Below are positions 25,285 to 34,000 of a stretch of 64,000 nucleotides of DNA, one piece after another. Under the pieces are notes generated by a model. That model was not told where the DNA came from. It searched no databases and saw nothing but the letters and a program-made list of their open reading frames with translations. Position 1 is the first letter of the stretch, and every line of letters starts with the position of its first letter. A program made the position numbers and the translations under genes. The DNA comes from Tunturiibacter gelidiferens (GTDB taxonomy: Bacteria; Acidobacteriota; Terriglobia; Terriglobales; Acidobacteriaceae). Where the stretch lies: positions 620,001 to 684,000 of the forward strand of contig NZ_JACCCV010000002.1 in the NCBI RefSeq assembly GCF_013410115.1, read 5' to 3'.

Positions 25285-26111
25285 CTCAGATCCGCGATCG
25301 CGACAGGATCCATATCGTCATAAGCCTGGTTCTCCCCACCCATCCCCCAACAGAACGCATAGTTCTTTGTCCCAACCCCAGCGTGGATCGACCACCCCGG
25401 CGACACCACCACTTCTTTATCCGCCACCACTAAGTGACTCGTAGCGTCCGGCGGCCCCATCAAATGCAGTACCCGGTGCGCAGGATCCACATCGAAATAA
25501 AAATACACCTCACTCCGTCTCATATGCGTATGCGGAGGCATAGTATTCCAGTTACTCCCCGACTCCAACAACGTAAAACCCATCACTAACTGGCAACTCT
25601 TGATCCCGTCCCTATAAATAGTCTTATAAATAGTTCGCTTGTTACAAGTCTCCGCAGCTCCTAGCTGCGTCCCCTGAAGATCAGCGAACTTCACCATCGC
25701 AGTCGGATACTCCGTATGAGCCGGGTAACTCAATAAATAAAAATAAGCCGGATCATTCACACTCTTACTGGAAAAAGTAACTACCCTACTTCCTCGACCT
25801 ACATACAAACAGTCCAGCTTACCCATCTCGAAGCTTTTTCCATCTACCACCACCGAACCCGCTCCCCCTACATTCAAAACTCCAAGCTCGCGCCTTTCCA
25901 GAAAATAATCCGCGCGCAGCTCTGGCTCCGTCTCAAGTGTCAACTCCTCGCCGGCAGGAACCGCCGAACCAATCACAGTCCGGTCAAGATCCACGTAGGC
26001 CAATTCGATCTCTCCAACTTCAAACATCCCCTCCAGCAGAAAGGTCTCCCGCAACTCCTCGGTATTCATCAACCCGTAGCGCACCGCATCTGCCATCTGA
26101 TAAAGCCGCAT
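25281..26111 (-). CDS. kduI: 5-dehydro-4-deoxy-D-glucuronate isomerase
   Basis: KduI isomerises 5-keto-4-deoxyuronate to 2,5-diketo-3-deoxygluconate after unsaturated uronates are released from pectin, glycosaminoglycans or similar polymers. The 276-residue product contains LRETFLLEGMFEVGEIELAYVDLDRTVIGSAVP, FYLLSYPAHTEYPT, TLLESGSNWNTMPPHTHMRRSEVYFYFD (metal-binding HTH plus Glu) and SPGWSIHAGVGTKNYAFCWGMGGEN. These are the hallmark blocks of the family. The ATG at 26111 is preferred because it gives the usual length (about 278); ATG 26168 would add 19 residues. It shares four bases with the kdgK start, so the two should be translationally coupled. Confidence 0.95.
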   Translation of the reverse strand: MRLYQMADAVRYGLMNTEELRETFLLEGMFEVGEIELAYVDLDRTVIGSAVPAGEELTLETEPELRADYFLERRELGVLNVGGAGSVVVDGKSFEMGKLDCLYVGRGSRVVTFSSKSVNDPAYFYLLSYPAHTEYPTAMVKFADLQGTQLGAAETCNKRTIYKTIYRDGIKSCQLVMGFTLLESGSNWNTMPPHTHMRRSEVYFYFDVDPAHRVLHLMGPPDATSHLVVADKEVVVSPGWSIHAGVGTKNYAFCWGMGGENQAYDDMDPVAIADLR

Positions 26112-26183
26112 TCCGATCTCCCATCCCCTATCGAATTCAATAAATCCAAGAGCCCCTGGCGACTCCATACACCAAAAACCTGA

Positions 26184-26723
26184 CTACCTCGCTGCCACGT
26201 TTGCTTCTACCGCTGGCTTCTGCACTTTGATGACGAAGATAGTAATCGTCTGTCCCGGAGCTTCAATCGCCTGATGCGGTGTCCCCGCCGTAATGTGAAG
26301 AATATCTCCCTTATGCAGCGAATGGGCCGTTGCACCCTCCAAGCGCACCCCCCGAGTCTCTCCATTCTCCCCTTCCTTCGGATCGACCACGGTGCCGCCA
26401 GTCAGTTCCGTCCCCTCGCCATCTACAACAATCAGAAAGTCCGAAAAGTTTGCATGCACCTCGGCGCCACCGCTTTTCGCCCGTGCCGTAATCATCGTGT
26501 AATGCCCCGGATACTTCGCCAGCGTCGCGCCAGAGCTTCCACTGGCGCTCGCCTTCGCCCTCTCCAGCTGTTCCGCCCCCTGGGCCGCGACATCCTTCGG
26601 TGTCAACAGATCTACCAGCCCGATCTGCGCCTGCGTGGTAGCCCCTGGCGTCACCGCCTGCGACCACCCCAACGACGCTCCGCTCATCAACACTACCGCC
26701 ACCCAGTTCCTCATGGACCGCAT
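26184..26723 (-). CDS. Secreted cupin-domain protein
   Basis: A 179-residue exported protein. The signal peptide is MRSMRNWVAVVLMSGASLGWSQA. A single cupin barrel follows with HYTMITARAKSGGAEVHANFSDFLIVVDGEGTELTGG and LHKGDILHITAGTPHQAIEAPGQTITIFVIKV. The His pattern (EVHANF, GTPHQ) could hold a metal ion. The ATG at 26723 has GAGGAGAG at good spacing. It is the first gene of the minus-strand uronate set, 72 bp before kduI, and is divergent from kduD. A role in binding or processing a released sugar is likely but not shown. Confidence 0.85.
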   Translation of the reverse strand: MRSMRNWVAVVLMSGASLGWSQAVTPGATTQAQIGLVDLLTPKDVAAQGAEQLERAKASASGSSGATLAKYPGHYTMITARAKSGGAEVHANFSDFLIVVDGEGTELTGGTVVDPKEGENGETRGVRLEGATAHSLHKGDILHITAGTPHQAIEAPGQTITIFVIKVQKPAVEANVAAR

Positions 26724-26827
26724 ATAGTTCTCTCCTCGAACAATCACCCAACCATACGAAACCATCCCCTTCCCGTCAACATCCACATCAGTTGTCTCGC
26801 CGAGACCCTCCGCGTACATTGACCATA

Positions 26828-27613
26828 ATGCCAATCACCTCAGCAAACATCTTCGAAAGCTTCCGCCTCGACAACAAAGTAGCACTCGTTACCGGCTCGG
26901 CCAGCGGGCTCGGCGCAGCCATCGCCATCGCACTCTCGCAAGCGGGGGCCGCGGTCGCCTGCCACGGCAATCGCCGCGCCGCCACCGAGACCGCCGAAGC
27001 CATAGGCAAAAATGCCGCAGCCTTTCGCGCCGATCTCTCCTCCACCAGCGGAGCCGAAGATCTCTTCACCCAAGTCAAGCAGAGGTTCGGACGCGTCGAC
27101 ATCCTGATCAACAACGCTGGAACTATCCTGCGCGCCGCCGCCGAAGAGGTCACCCTCGAAGATTGGCAGCAAGTCCTTCAGGTCAATCTCACCAGTGTCT
27201 TTCAACTCTCCCAGCTCGCGGCCCGCGACATGATCCCGCGCGGCGGCCTTGGCACAAGCTGCGGCAAAATCGTCAACATCGCCTCCCTCCTCAGCTTTCA
27301 GGGAGGCATTCGCGTACCTGCCTACGCCGCCAGCAAAGGCGGAGTCGCCCAGCTCACAAAGGCGCTCGCCAACGAGTGGGCTCCCAAAGGCATTCAGGTC
27401 AACGCCATCGCACCCGGCTACTTCGCCACCACCAATACCGAGGCCCTTCAGGCCGACGAAGCCCGCAACCGCCAGATCCTCGAGCGCATCCCCGCCGCCC
27501 GCTGGGGCCAACCCGAAGACATCGCCGGCGCCGCCCTCTACCTCAGCTCTCCCGCCAGCAACTACGTCACCGGCACTGTTCTCACCGTCGACGGCGGCTG
27601 GATGGGCAGATAA
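26828..27613 (+). CDS. kduD: 2-dehydro-3-deoxy-D-gluconate 5-dehydrogenase (SDR family)
   Basis: KduD reduces 2,5-diketo-3-deoxygluconate to 2-keto-3-deoxygluconate with NAD(P)H. The 261-residue classical SDR has the cofactor loop TGSASGLGAAIA, NNAG (residues 95-98), and the catalytic set Ser153, Tyr166 and Lys170 in NIASLLSFQGGIRVPAYAASK. It also has the KduD-typical stretches LANEWAPKGIQVNAIAPGYFATTNTEAL and ILERIPAARWGQPEDIAGAALYL, and ends VTGTVLTVDGGWMGR. ATG 26828 fits the family length. It is divergent from the cupin-kduI-kdgK-eda set across 104 bp and supplies the one step missing there. Confidence 0.94.
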   Translation: MPITSANIFESFRLDNKVALVTGSASGLGAAIAIALSQAGAAVACHGNRRAATETAEAIGKNAAAFRADLSSTSGAEDLFTQVKQRFGRVDILINNAGTILRAAAEEVTLEDWQQVLQVNLTSVFQLSQLAARDMIPRGGLGTSCGKIVNIASLLSFQGGIRVPAYAASKGGVAQLTKALANEWAPKGIQVNAIAPGYFATTNTEALQADEARNRQILERIPAARWGQPEDIAGAALYLSSPASNYVTGTVLTVDGGWMGR

Positions 27614-27665
27614 CACCTACTCCACCCTGACGCGAACACGCATCCAACAAAGCAAGGAGCACATA

Positions 27666-27863
27666 ATGCCGCAAAGCCCGCACGACCGCGCCGCCGAATA
27701 TCACAACAAAGCAGCCCACGCCCACCAGGCCGCAGCAACTGCGCACGGCAAAGGCGATCACCTTACCGCCCACGAGCTCTCCAAACAAGCCCAAGAGCAC
27801 TCTACCAAAGCCTTCGAGCACTCGAAGGAGACAGTCGACCAGGCCCCAGCCAACAAGAACTAA
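27666..27863 (+). CDS. Small His/Ala-rich helical protein
   Basis: A 65-residue protein beginning MPQSPHDRAAEYHNKAAHAHQ with about nine His and many Ala, Lys and Glu residues, predicted as amphipathic helix throughout. ATG 27666 has AAGGAG seven bases upstream, a strong site, and the codon pattern matches the neighbours, so it is very likely a real gene. Small proteins of this appearance (repeating AAEHH-type pattern) are widespread in proteobacteria and acidobacteria and are uncharacterised. It sits between kduD and the YiaK-like gene on the same strand. Function unknown; a stress or metal-binding role is only a guess. Confidence 0.8.
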   Translation: MPQSPHDRAAEYHNKAAHAHQAAATAHGKGDHLTAHELSKQAQEHSTKAFEHSKETVDQAPANKN

Positions 27864-27939
27864 GCGTCTGATGCGCCGCCAAATCCGCGGCCAACTCTTA
27901 TCGACGGAAGACAAATTAGACAAGCTCTAAACTAGAGCC

Positions 27940-28953
27940 ATGCTTCGAGTCCCGTTCGACGAACTCCACGCGGCCCTCCGCCGCGCCATGCAGCAACTCG
28001 GCCTCACCGAAGACCGCGCCGCCCTGTGCGCCCGTCTCTTCGCTGAAACCACACGCGACGGCGTATATACCCACGGCCTCAATCGATTTCCCCGCTTCGT
28101 TGAAACCATCCGCAACGGCAGTATCCACATCCACGCCGAACCCACCAAAACCACCGGCATCGGAGCCATCGAGCGCTGGGAAGGCCATCGCGGCGTGGGC
28201 AATCTAAACGCCCACGCTTCCATGCAGCGAGCCATCACCCTCGCAAAACAACACGGCATAGGCGCAGTAGCCCTCGCCAACACCAACCACTGGATGCGCG
28301 GCGGAACCTACGGCTGGCAGGCCGCCGAGCAAGGCCTCTTCGCCCTCTGCTGGACCAATACCCTCGCCAACCTCCCCGCCTGGGGAGCCACCACACCCAC
28401 CCTCGGCAACAACCCGTTCGTCATCGCAGTTCCTCGCCCCGGCGGTCACGTCGTTCTCGACATGGCAATGTCGCAGTTCTCCTACGGCACACTAGCCGCC
28501 TACAGCAAACGCGGACAACCTCTCCCCGTCGACGGCGGCTTCGACACCGCAGGCAATCTCACCCGCGATCCAGCAGCCATCGAGTCCTCCCAGCGCGCCC
28601 TCCCCGTCGGCTATTGGAAGGGCTCAGGCCTCTCCCTCGTCCTCGACATGCTCGCCGCGATGATCTCCGGCGGCCTGGCCACCCACCAGATCCCCCGCGA
28701 TCCACTCCGCGAGTCCGGCCTCTCCCAGGTCTTCCTCGCCATCGACCCCACCACCATCGCCGATCCGCAAGAGCTCTCCCAAATCGCCGACGCCATCCTC
28801 GACTCGCTCCATCAGGCAACCCCAGCCGACCCCGGCAAACCCATCCGTTACCCCGGCCAACAGACCCTGCAACTCCGCGAAGAGAACCTACGCCTCGGCG
28901 TCCCGGTCGATCCCGAAATCTGGCATCAGCTAAACCCCTTCCAACTCTCCTGA
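27940..28953 (+). CDS. Malate/L-lactate dehydrogenase-family reductase, YiaK-like (2,3-diketo-L-gulonate reductase type)
   Basis: A 337-residue NAD(P)-dependent 2-oxoacid reductase of the Ldh_2 fold, which is distinct from Rossmann dehydrogenases. It has DGVYTHGLNRFPRF (catalytic His), ANTNHWMRGGTYGWQAAEQG, LGNNPFVIAVPRPGGHVVLDMAMSQFSYG and ALPVGYWKGSGLSLVLDMLAAMISGG. These follow YiaK of E. coli closely, which reduces 2,3-diketo-L-gulonate. Beside kduD and the uronate operon it may handle a related keto-acid released from the polymer or a side-chain sugar acid. The substrate is inferred from family only. ATG 27940 opens on the family's first helix. Confidence 0.87.
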   Translation: MLRVPFDELHAALRRAMQQLGLTEDRAALCARLFAETTRDGVYTHGLNRFPRFVETIRNGSIHIHAEPTKTTGIGAIERWEGHRGVGNLNAHASMQRAITLAKQHGIGAVALANTNHWMRGGTYGWQAAEQGLFALCWTNTLANLPAWGATTPTLGNNPFVIAVPRPGGHVVLDMAMSQFSYGTLAAYSKRGQPLPVDGGFDTAGNLTRDPAAIESSQRALPVGYWKGSGLSLVLDMLAAMISGGLATHQIPRDPLRESGLSQVFLAIDPTTIADPQELSQIADAILDSLHQATPADPGKPIRYPGQQTLQLREENLRLGVPVDPEIWHQLNPFQLS

Positions 28954-29070
28954 TTCCCCAGGCGAACGACCTCCACGTCAATCACTTGCCCCATTACATA
29001 TCCAACACCTGATAGCTTTACTGCATCCATTAAACGAAGCCCAACTTCTATGTGACTCTTCCTTTCTCTT

Positions 29071-30912
29071 TTGCAGTCTCACTTTAGGAGCGATTTGAAA
29101 GACCTTGTGAATGCTGAGAGTCCATGGCGTGATCGGATCAGCGCCCTTCGAAATATGCCGGCCGTCCTGCGCATCCTCTGGGAGTCAGGCCGTGCCGTCG
29201 TCACCTGGGGGCTCTTCCTTCGTCTCATCGTCGCTACTCTTCCGTTTGGTATCGCGAAGATCGCCGCATACATCCTGAATGACATCGCAGAGGTCATCCG
29301 CGGCCACGCCCTTGCCCCCAACTTCTGGAAGCTCGTCATCGCCGAGGTCGTCCTCAACGTCTCCCTCGGCCTCATCACCCGCGCCATCGATTACTCCGAC
29401 TCGCTCCTTGCCAACCGCTACACCCAGTACGTCAGCGTTCGAGTCATGGAGCAGGCCGCGCGTCTCGATCTCACCACCTACGAAGATCCCGTCTTCTACG
29501 ATCGCCTCGAACGCGCTCGTGTGCAGGCCACAGATCGCCTTGCGATGATCCAACAGCTGGGCCGCCTGATTACGCAGATCATCACCACCTTGGCTTTTTC
29601 AGCTGCCTTGGCGCTTGCCTCCCCATGGCTTGTCCTCCTGCTCGCGCTAGGCGTCCTTCCCTCCTTCCTTGGCGAAACCCACTATGCCTTCCTCGGCTAC
29701 GCCAAGAACTTCCGCCAGACCCCAGCCAAGCGGCAGATGGACTACCTCCGGCAGGTCGCCGGTAGCCGCGAAGGCGCAAAAGAAGTAAAGCTCTTCGGTT
29801 TGAATAAGTTCTTCACCGATAGATTTCAAACGCTCGCCAATCAGATCTACCTCGAAGACGTCACCTTATCCAGATCCAAGCTCATCGTCGGCGGTCTGCT
29901 CGGCATCATAGGCACGCTTGGCTACTACGGAGCTTACGTCTACGTCATCTGGCGCACCCTGCACGGCGCCTACAACATCGGCCAGTTCGGATTCCTCACC
30001 ACTGCCATTCAGCAAGCCAGCTCCAACCTCCAGCAGGTATTCTCCACCGCCTCCGGAATCGCCGACCAGGCCCTCTTCCTCACCGACCTCATCGCCTTCT
30101 TCGACATGAAGCCAACCGTCCTCTCCAACCCCGACGGCCTTCCCGCCCCAGCAAAAATTCAAAGCGGCTTCGAGTTCCGCAACGTCTCCTTCACCTATCC
30201 CGGCACCAACCGAACCGTCCTCAAGAACTTCAACCTCACCCTCTCCCCCGGAGAACGAATCGCGCTCATCGGCGAAAACGGCCAGGGAAAGACCACAGTC
30301 GTCAAACTCATCACGCGCCTCTACGATCCCACCGAAGGACAGATCCTGCTCGACGGCATCGACCTCCGCGAGTACAACCTCGAAGATCTGCACCGCAACA
30401 TAGGAGTCATCTTCCAGGACTTCATGCGCTTCGAGATGACCGCGCGCGAAAACATCGCCGTCGGCCGCGTCGATCAGCCCCATCAGGACAGCGACATCGA
30501 GGTTGCTGCCCACAAAAGCCTCGCCGACACCGTAGTCGACAAGCTCGCCGGCGGATACGATCAGATGCTCGGCCGTCGCTTCGAAGGTGGCGTCGAACTC
30601 TCCGGCGGAGAGTGGCAGAAGATTGCCCTGGCCCGCGCTTACCTCCGCGACGCCCAGCTCCTCATCTTGGACGAGCCCACCGCCGCCCTCGACGCACGCA
30701 GCGAACTTGAAGTCTTCGAGCGCTTCGCCGAACTCACCCTCGGCAAGATGGCTCTACTGATCTCGCACCGCTTCTCCACCGTACGTATGGCCGACCGCAT
30801 CGTCGTCCTCTCCGGCGGCCGGCTGATCGAAGAAGGCAACCACCAACAGCTCATAGACAAAAATGGACTCTATGCGAGCATGTTTGAGATGCAGGCCGCA
30901 AGCTACAGGTAA
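29071..30912 (+). CDS. ABC exporter, fused permease and ATPase
   Basis: A 613-residue half-transporter. Residues about 40-330 carry transmembrane helices (VVTWGLFLRLIVATLPFGIAKIAAYIL, FWKLVIAEVVLNVSLGLI, IITTLAFSAALALASPWLVLLLALGVLP, LIVGGLLGIIGTLGYYGAYVYVIW). Residues about 365-610 are the ATPase with GENGQGKTTVVKL (Walker A), LSGGEWQKIALARAYL (signature), LLILDEPTAALDARS (Walker B) and the switch His in LISHRFSTVR. The start is uncertain: TTG 29071 gives the longest form, while TTG 29095 (with AGGAG four bases before) and GTG 29107 are alternatives. Substrate unknown; this group includes lipid, peptide and drug exporters. It is followed 124 bp later by the glucan synthase gene, so glucan export is possible but unproven. 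Confidence 0.88.
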   Translation: MQSHFRSDLKDLVNAESPWRDRISALRNMPAVLRILWESGRAVVTWGLFLRLIVATLPFGIAKIAAYILNDIAEVIRGHALAPNFWKLVIAEVVLNVSLGLITRAIDYSDSLLANRYTQYVSVRVMEQAARLDLTTYEDPVFYDRLERARVQATDRLAMIQQLGRLITQIITTLAFSAALALASPWLVLLLALGVLPSFLGETHYAFLGYAKNFRQTPAKRQMDYLRQVAGSREGAKEVKLFGLNKFFTDRFQTLANQIYLEDVTLSRSKLIVGGLLGIIGTLGYYGAYVYVIWRTLHGAYNIGQFGFLTTAIQQASSNLQQVFSTASGIADQALFLTDLIAFFDMKPTVLSNPDGLPAPAKIQSGFEFRNVSFTYPGTNRTVLKNFNLTLSPGERIALIGENGQGKTTVVKLITRLYDPTEGQILLDGIDLREYNLEDLHRNIGVIFQDFMRFEMTARENIAVGRVDQPHQDSDIEVAAHKSLADTVVDKLAGGYDQMLGRRFEGGVELSGGEWQKIALARAYLRDAQLLILDEPTAALDARSELEVFERFAELTLGKMALLISHRFSTVRMADRIVVLSGGRLIEEGNHQQLIDKNGLYASMFEMQAASYR

Positions 30913-31036
30913 CCTCGCTCCCGCATCTCATCCAGTCAGCACCAGCGGACACATCGCCACCAGCAGATAAGTCAGCACAAGCAGATAATCGCACTCAGCA
31001 CCCGCCGCGGCGGGAGAACGGTTTGAGAAAGGCTCC

Positions 31037-34000
31037 ATGGCACCGTCTTCAGAGAATCCGGTCACCGCAGAACACGCTCTGCCACCCACTGCTCCGGCCC
31101 TGGAGATGCCGACTGCGGGTCTTCCCGAAAAGCCCTCTGTCTCAGACGCAGAGCTGAGACAGCGCGCCGATGCCATGAGCCGCCAGTGGGAGATGGTGCC
31201 GGCCAGCACAAAATCGGACGGCCTCTCGAAGCGACTCGAAAGCCTCAAGCAGCGCCTTACCGAGGTCCTTCGCACCTGCAAAAAAACCGCTTCCATCCAC
31301 GAACTCACCCCCGAACTCGAACTCCTCGAAAGCACCCGCATGCTGGAGTCCGCGCTCATCGCAGGAGACAACACCGCCGAAACCTTCGCCTCTCTTCCCC
31401 ACGTGCGTGTCGACAAAGAAAGCGAGTTGCCACGAGCGATCAACCTCACCGAGGGATACCTCGTCGCAGCCCGCGGCATCTGGTCCGACGAGTCCCTCAC
31501 CGTCTACGTCAACCAAGCCCAGCAGCGTGACGCGCTCCTGCTCGAAGAGATTACAGTCCTCCCCCAGGCCCTCAAGCTCGCACAGCTCGAATACATTCTG
31601 GACCGCGCCGAAGAGGCCTTCGCCGCAGGCCCGCTGCCACCTATCGAGCAATCTCCCTTCTCCGCCATCCTCCACAGCATGCGCAGGCTCAATCAGTTCG
31701 AGTGGCGCAACGTCCTCGAGCCCCTCATTGCCTTCGATTCCATTCTCCGCGAAGATCCCGCCTCCGTCTTCGCACGCATGGAGGACGAAACCCGCCACAA
31801 CTACCACATGCGTGTAGCTGAACTGGCTCACTACGCCGACGCCAGCGAAGTCGAAACCGCGAAGATCGCCCTCAACCTGGCACGCGAAGCTGCAGCAGCC
31901 TCCGACCACGATCCTCGCCTCGCCCTCAGAACCAGGCACATCGGCTACTATCTCTTCGCCGAAGGCCTGCCCGCGCTGAGCCAACGCATCGGGTACCATC
32001 CCCCGCCCATCGAACAGATCCGCCGCTTTCTGCGCCGCTACAACGAAGACTTCTACATCCTCGGCATCTTCACGCTTTCTTGTCTTCTCATCGTAGCCAT
32101 CATCGCTCCCCTGGTTCCGCACCACGCCTTCTGGCCCGTCATGGGAGCACTCCTGCTTGCTCTGCTCCCCGCAACCCAGGGCGGCGTAGACCTCATCAAC
32201 AACACAATCACCGCACTCATGCACGCGGAGTCTCTCCCGAAGATCGACCTCTCCAAAGGCGTCCCCGACGACGCCATCACCCTCGTCGTCGTCCCCACTC
32301 TCCTGCTCAACGAGATCCAAGTCCGCGAACTCTTCGACGAACTTGAAGCCCGCTACCTCTCCAACCAGGATCCCAACATCCACTTCGGTCTCCTCACCGA
32401 TCTTCCCGACACCAAGGCTCGCCCCCTCGACGAAGACTCCAACCCTCTCGCCAAACTCGCCGTCCAGTGCGTCGATCATCTCAACGAAAAATACCCGCGC
32501 ACCAAAGGCGGAGCCTTCTTCCTCCTCCACCGTTACCGCGTCTTCAACTCGCGCCAGGGCGTCTGGATGGGATGGGAGCGAAAGCGCGGCAAGCTCCTCG
32601 ACCTCAATAAATTCCTGCTGAACGAATTCGACAGTTTCCCCCTCAAGGCCGGTCCGCTCGACGCCCTTCATCACGTCCGTTACGTCATCACCCTCGACTC
32701 CGACACGCAGCTCCCACGCGGCACTGCTGCCCGCATGGTCGGAACCATGGCGCACCCGCTCAATCAGGCCATCGTCAACCCGCGCACTCGCATCGTCACC
32801 CAGGGCTACGGCATCCTGCAACCACGCGTCGGCGTCAGCGTCGCCTCGGCATCGCGCTCCCGCCTCGCATCCCTCTACTCTGGCGAGACCGGCTTCGACA
32901 TCTACACCCGCGCCGTCTCCGACGTCTATCAGGATCTCTTTGGCGAAGGCATCTTCGCCGGCAAGGGCATCTTCGAAGTCGCCATCCTCCACGAAGTCCT
33001 CGACCGCCGCTTCCCCCGCAACGCTCTCCTCTCGCACGACCTCATCGAAGGCTCCTACGCCCGCGCCGGTCTTGTCACCGACATCGAAATCATCGACGAC
33101 TACCCCTCCCACTACTCCGCCCACACCCGCCGCAAGCATCGCTGGGTCCGCGGCGACTGGCAGATTGCACGCTGGCTCTTCGCCCAGGTCCCCGACGAAT
33201 CCGGTAAGTCCGTTCCCAACCCCATCAACACCGTCTCGCGCTGGAAGATCTTCGACAACCTCCGCCGCAGCCTCGTCGAACCAGTCACCTTCCTGCTCTT
33301 CCTCCTCGGCTGGTTCATGCTCCCTGGCGGCGCACTCTACTGGACCATCGCCGGCTTAGTCCTCCTCCTCCTTCCAGTCCTCGTGCAACTCGGCTTCAAC
33401 CTCGGCAGAGCCCTGCTGAAATTCAGCTTCGTCGGCGCACGCGAGGGCGTCTTCACCTTCGCCACCTCCTTCGGCTTCACGATGCTCAACCTCACCTTCC
33501 TACCCCACCACATGTTCCTCGCCATCGACGCCATCGTCCGCTCTCTCAGCCGCACGTTGGTATCAGGTAAACACATGCTCGAGTGGGAGACCGCCGCGCA
33601 AGCCGAATCCGGCAAATCCCGAACGCCCCTCGACATCTACCTCCAACTCTCCCCCGTCGCGGCCGTCCTCATAGCCCTCGCCCTCGCCTTCCACAACATC
33701 CGGTCTCTCGTAGCAGCCTCCCCAGTTCTTCTTCTCTGGACCATAGCGCCCCTCGTAGCCATCTGGCTGAACTCGCCGCCTCGTCGCGAGGAGGGCCCCC
33801 TCACCTCAGAAGACACCCACTTCCTGCAGCAGCAGGCGCTCCACATCTGGCGCTACTTTCACGACTTCGGCGACGAAAAAAATCACTGGCTCATCCCCGA
33901 CAACGTCGAAGAACAAAACACTCTTCAGATCCGGAAGCTTTCGCCTACAAACCTCGGCATGCTCTTCAATGCTCGCCAGGCCGCGTACGAGTTCGGCTTC

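Noticed and set aside
31142-33139. 665-codon minus-strand open frame opposite the glucan synthase gene
   Set aside because: Low-complexity Val/Gly/Asp/Glu composition typical of antisense of GC-rich genes; the plus strand carries clear enzyme motifs.
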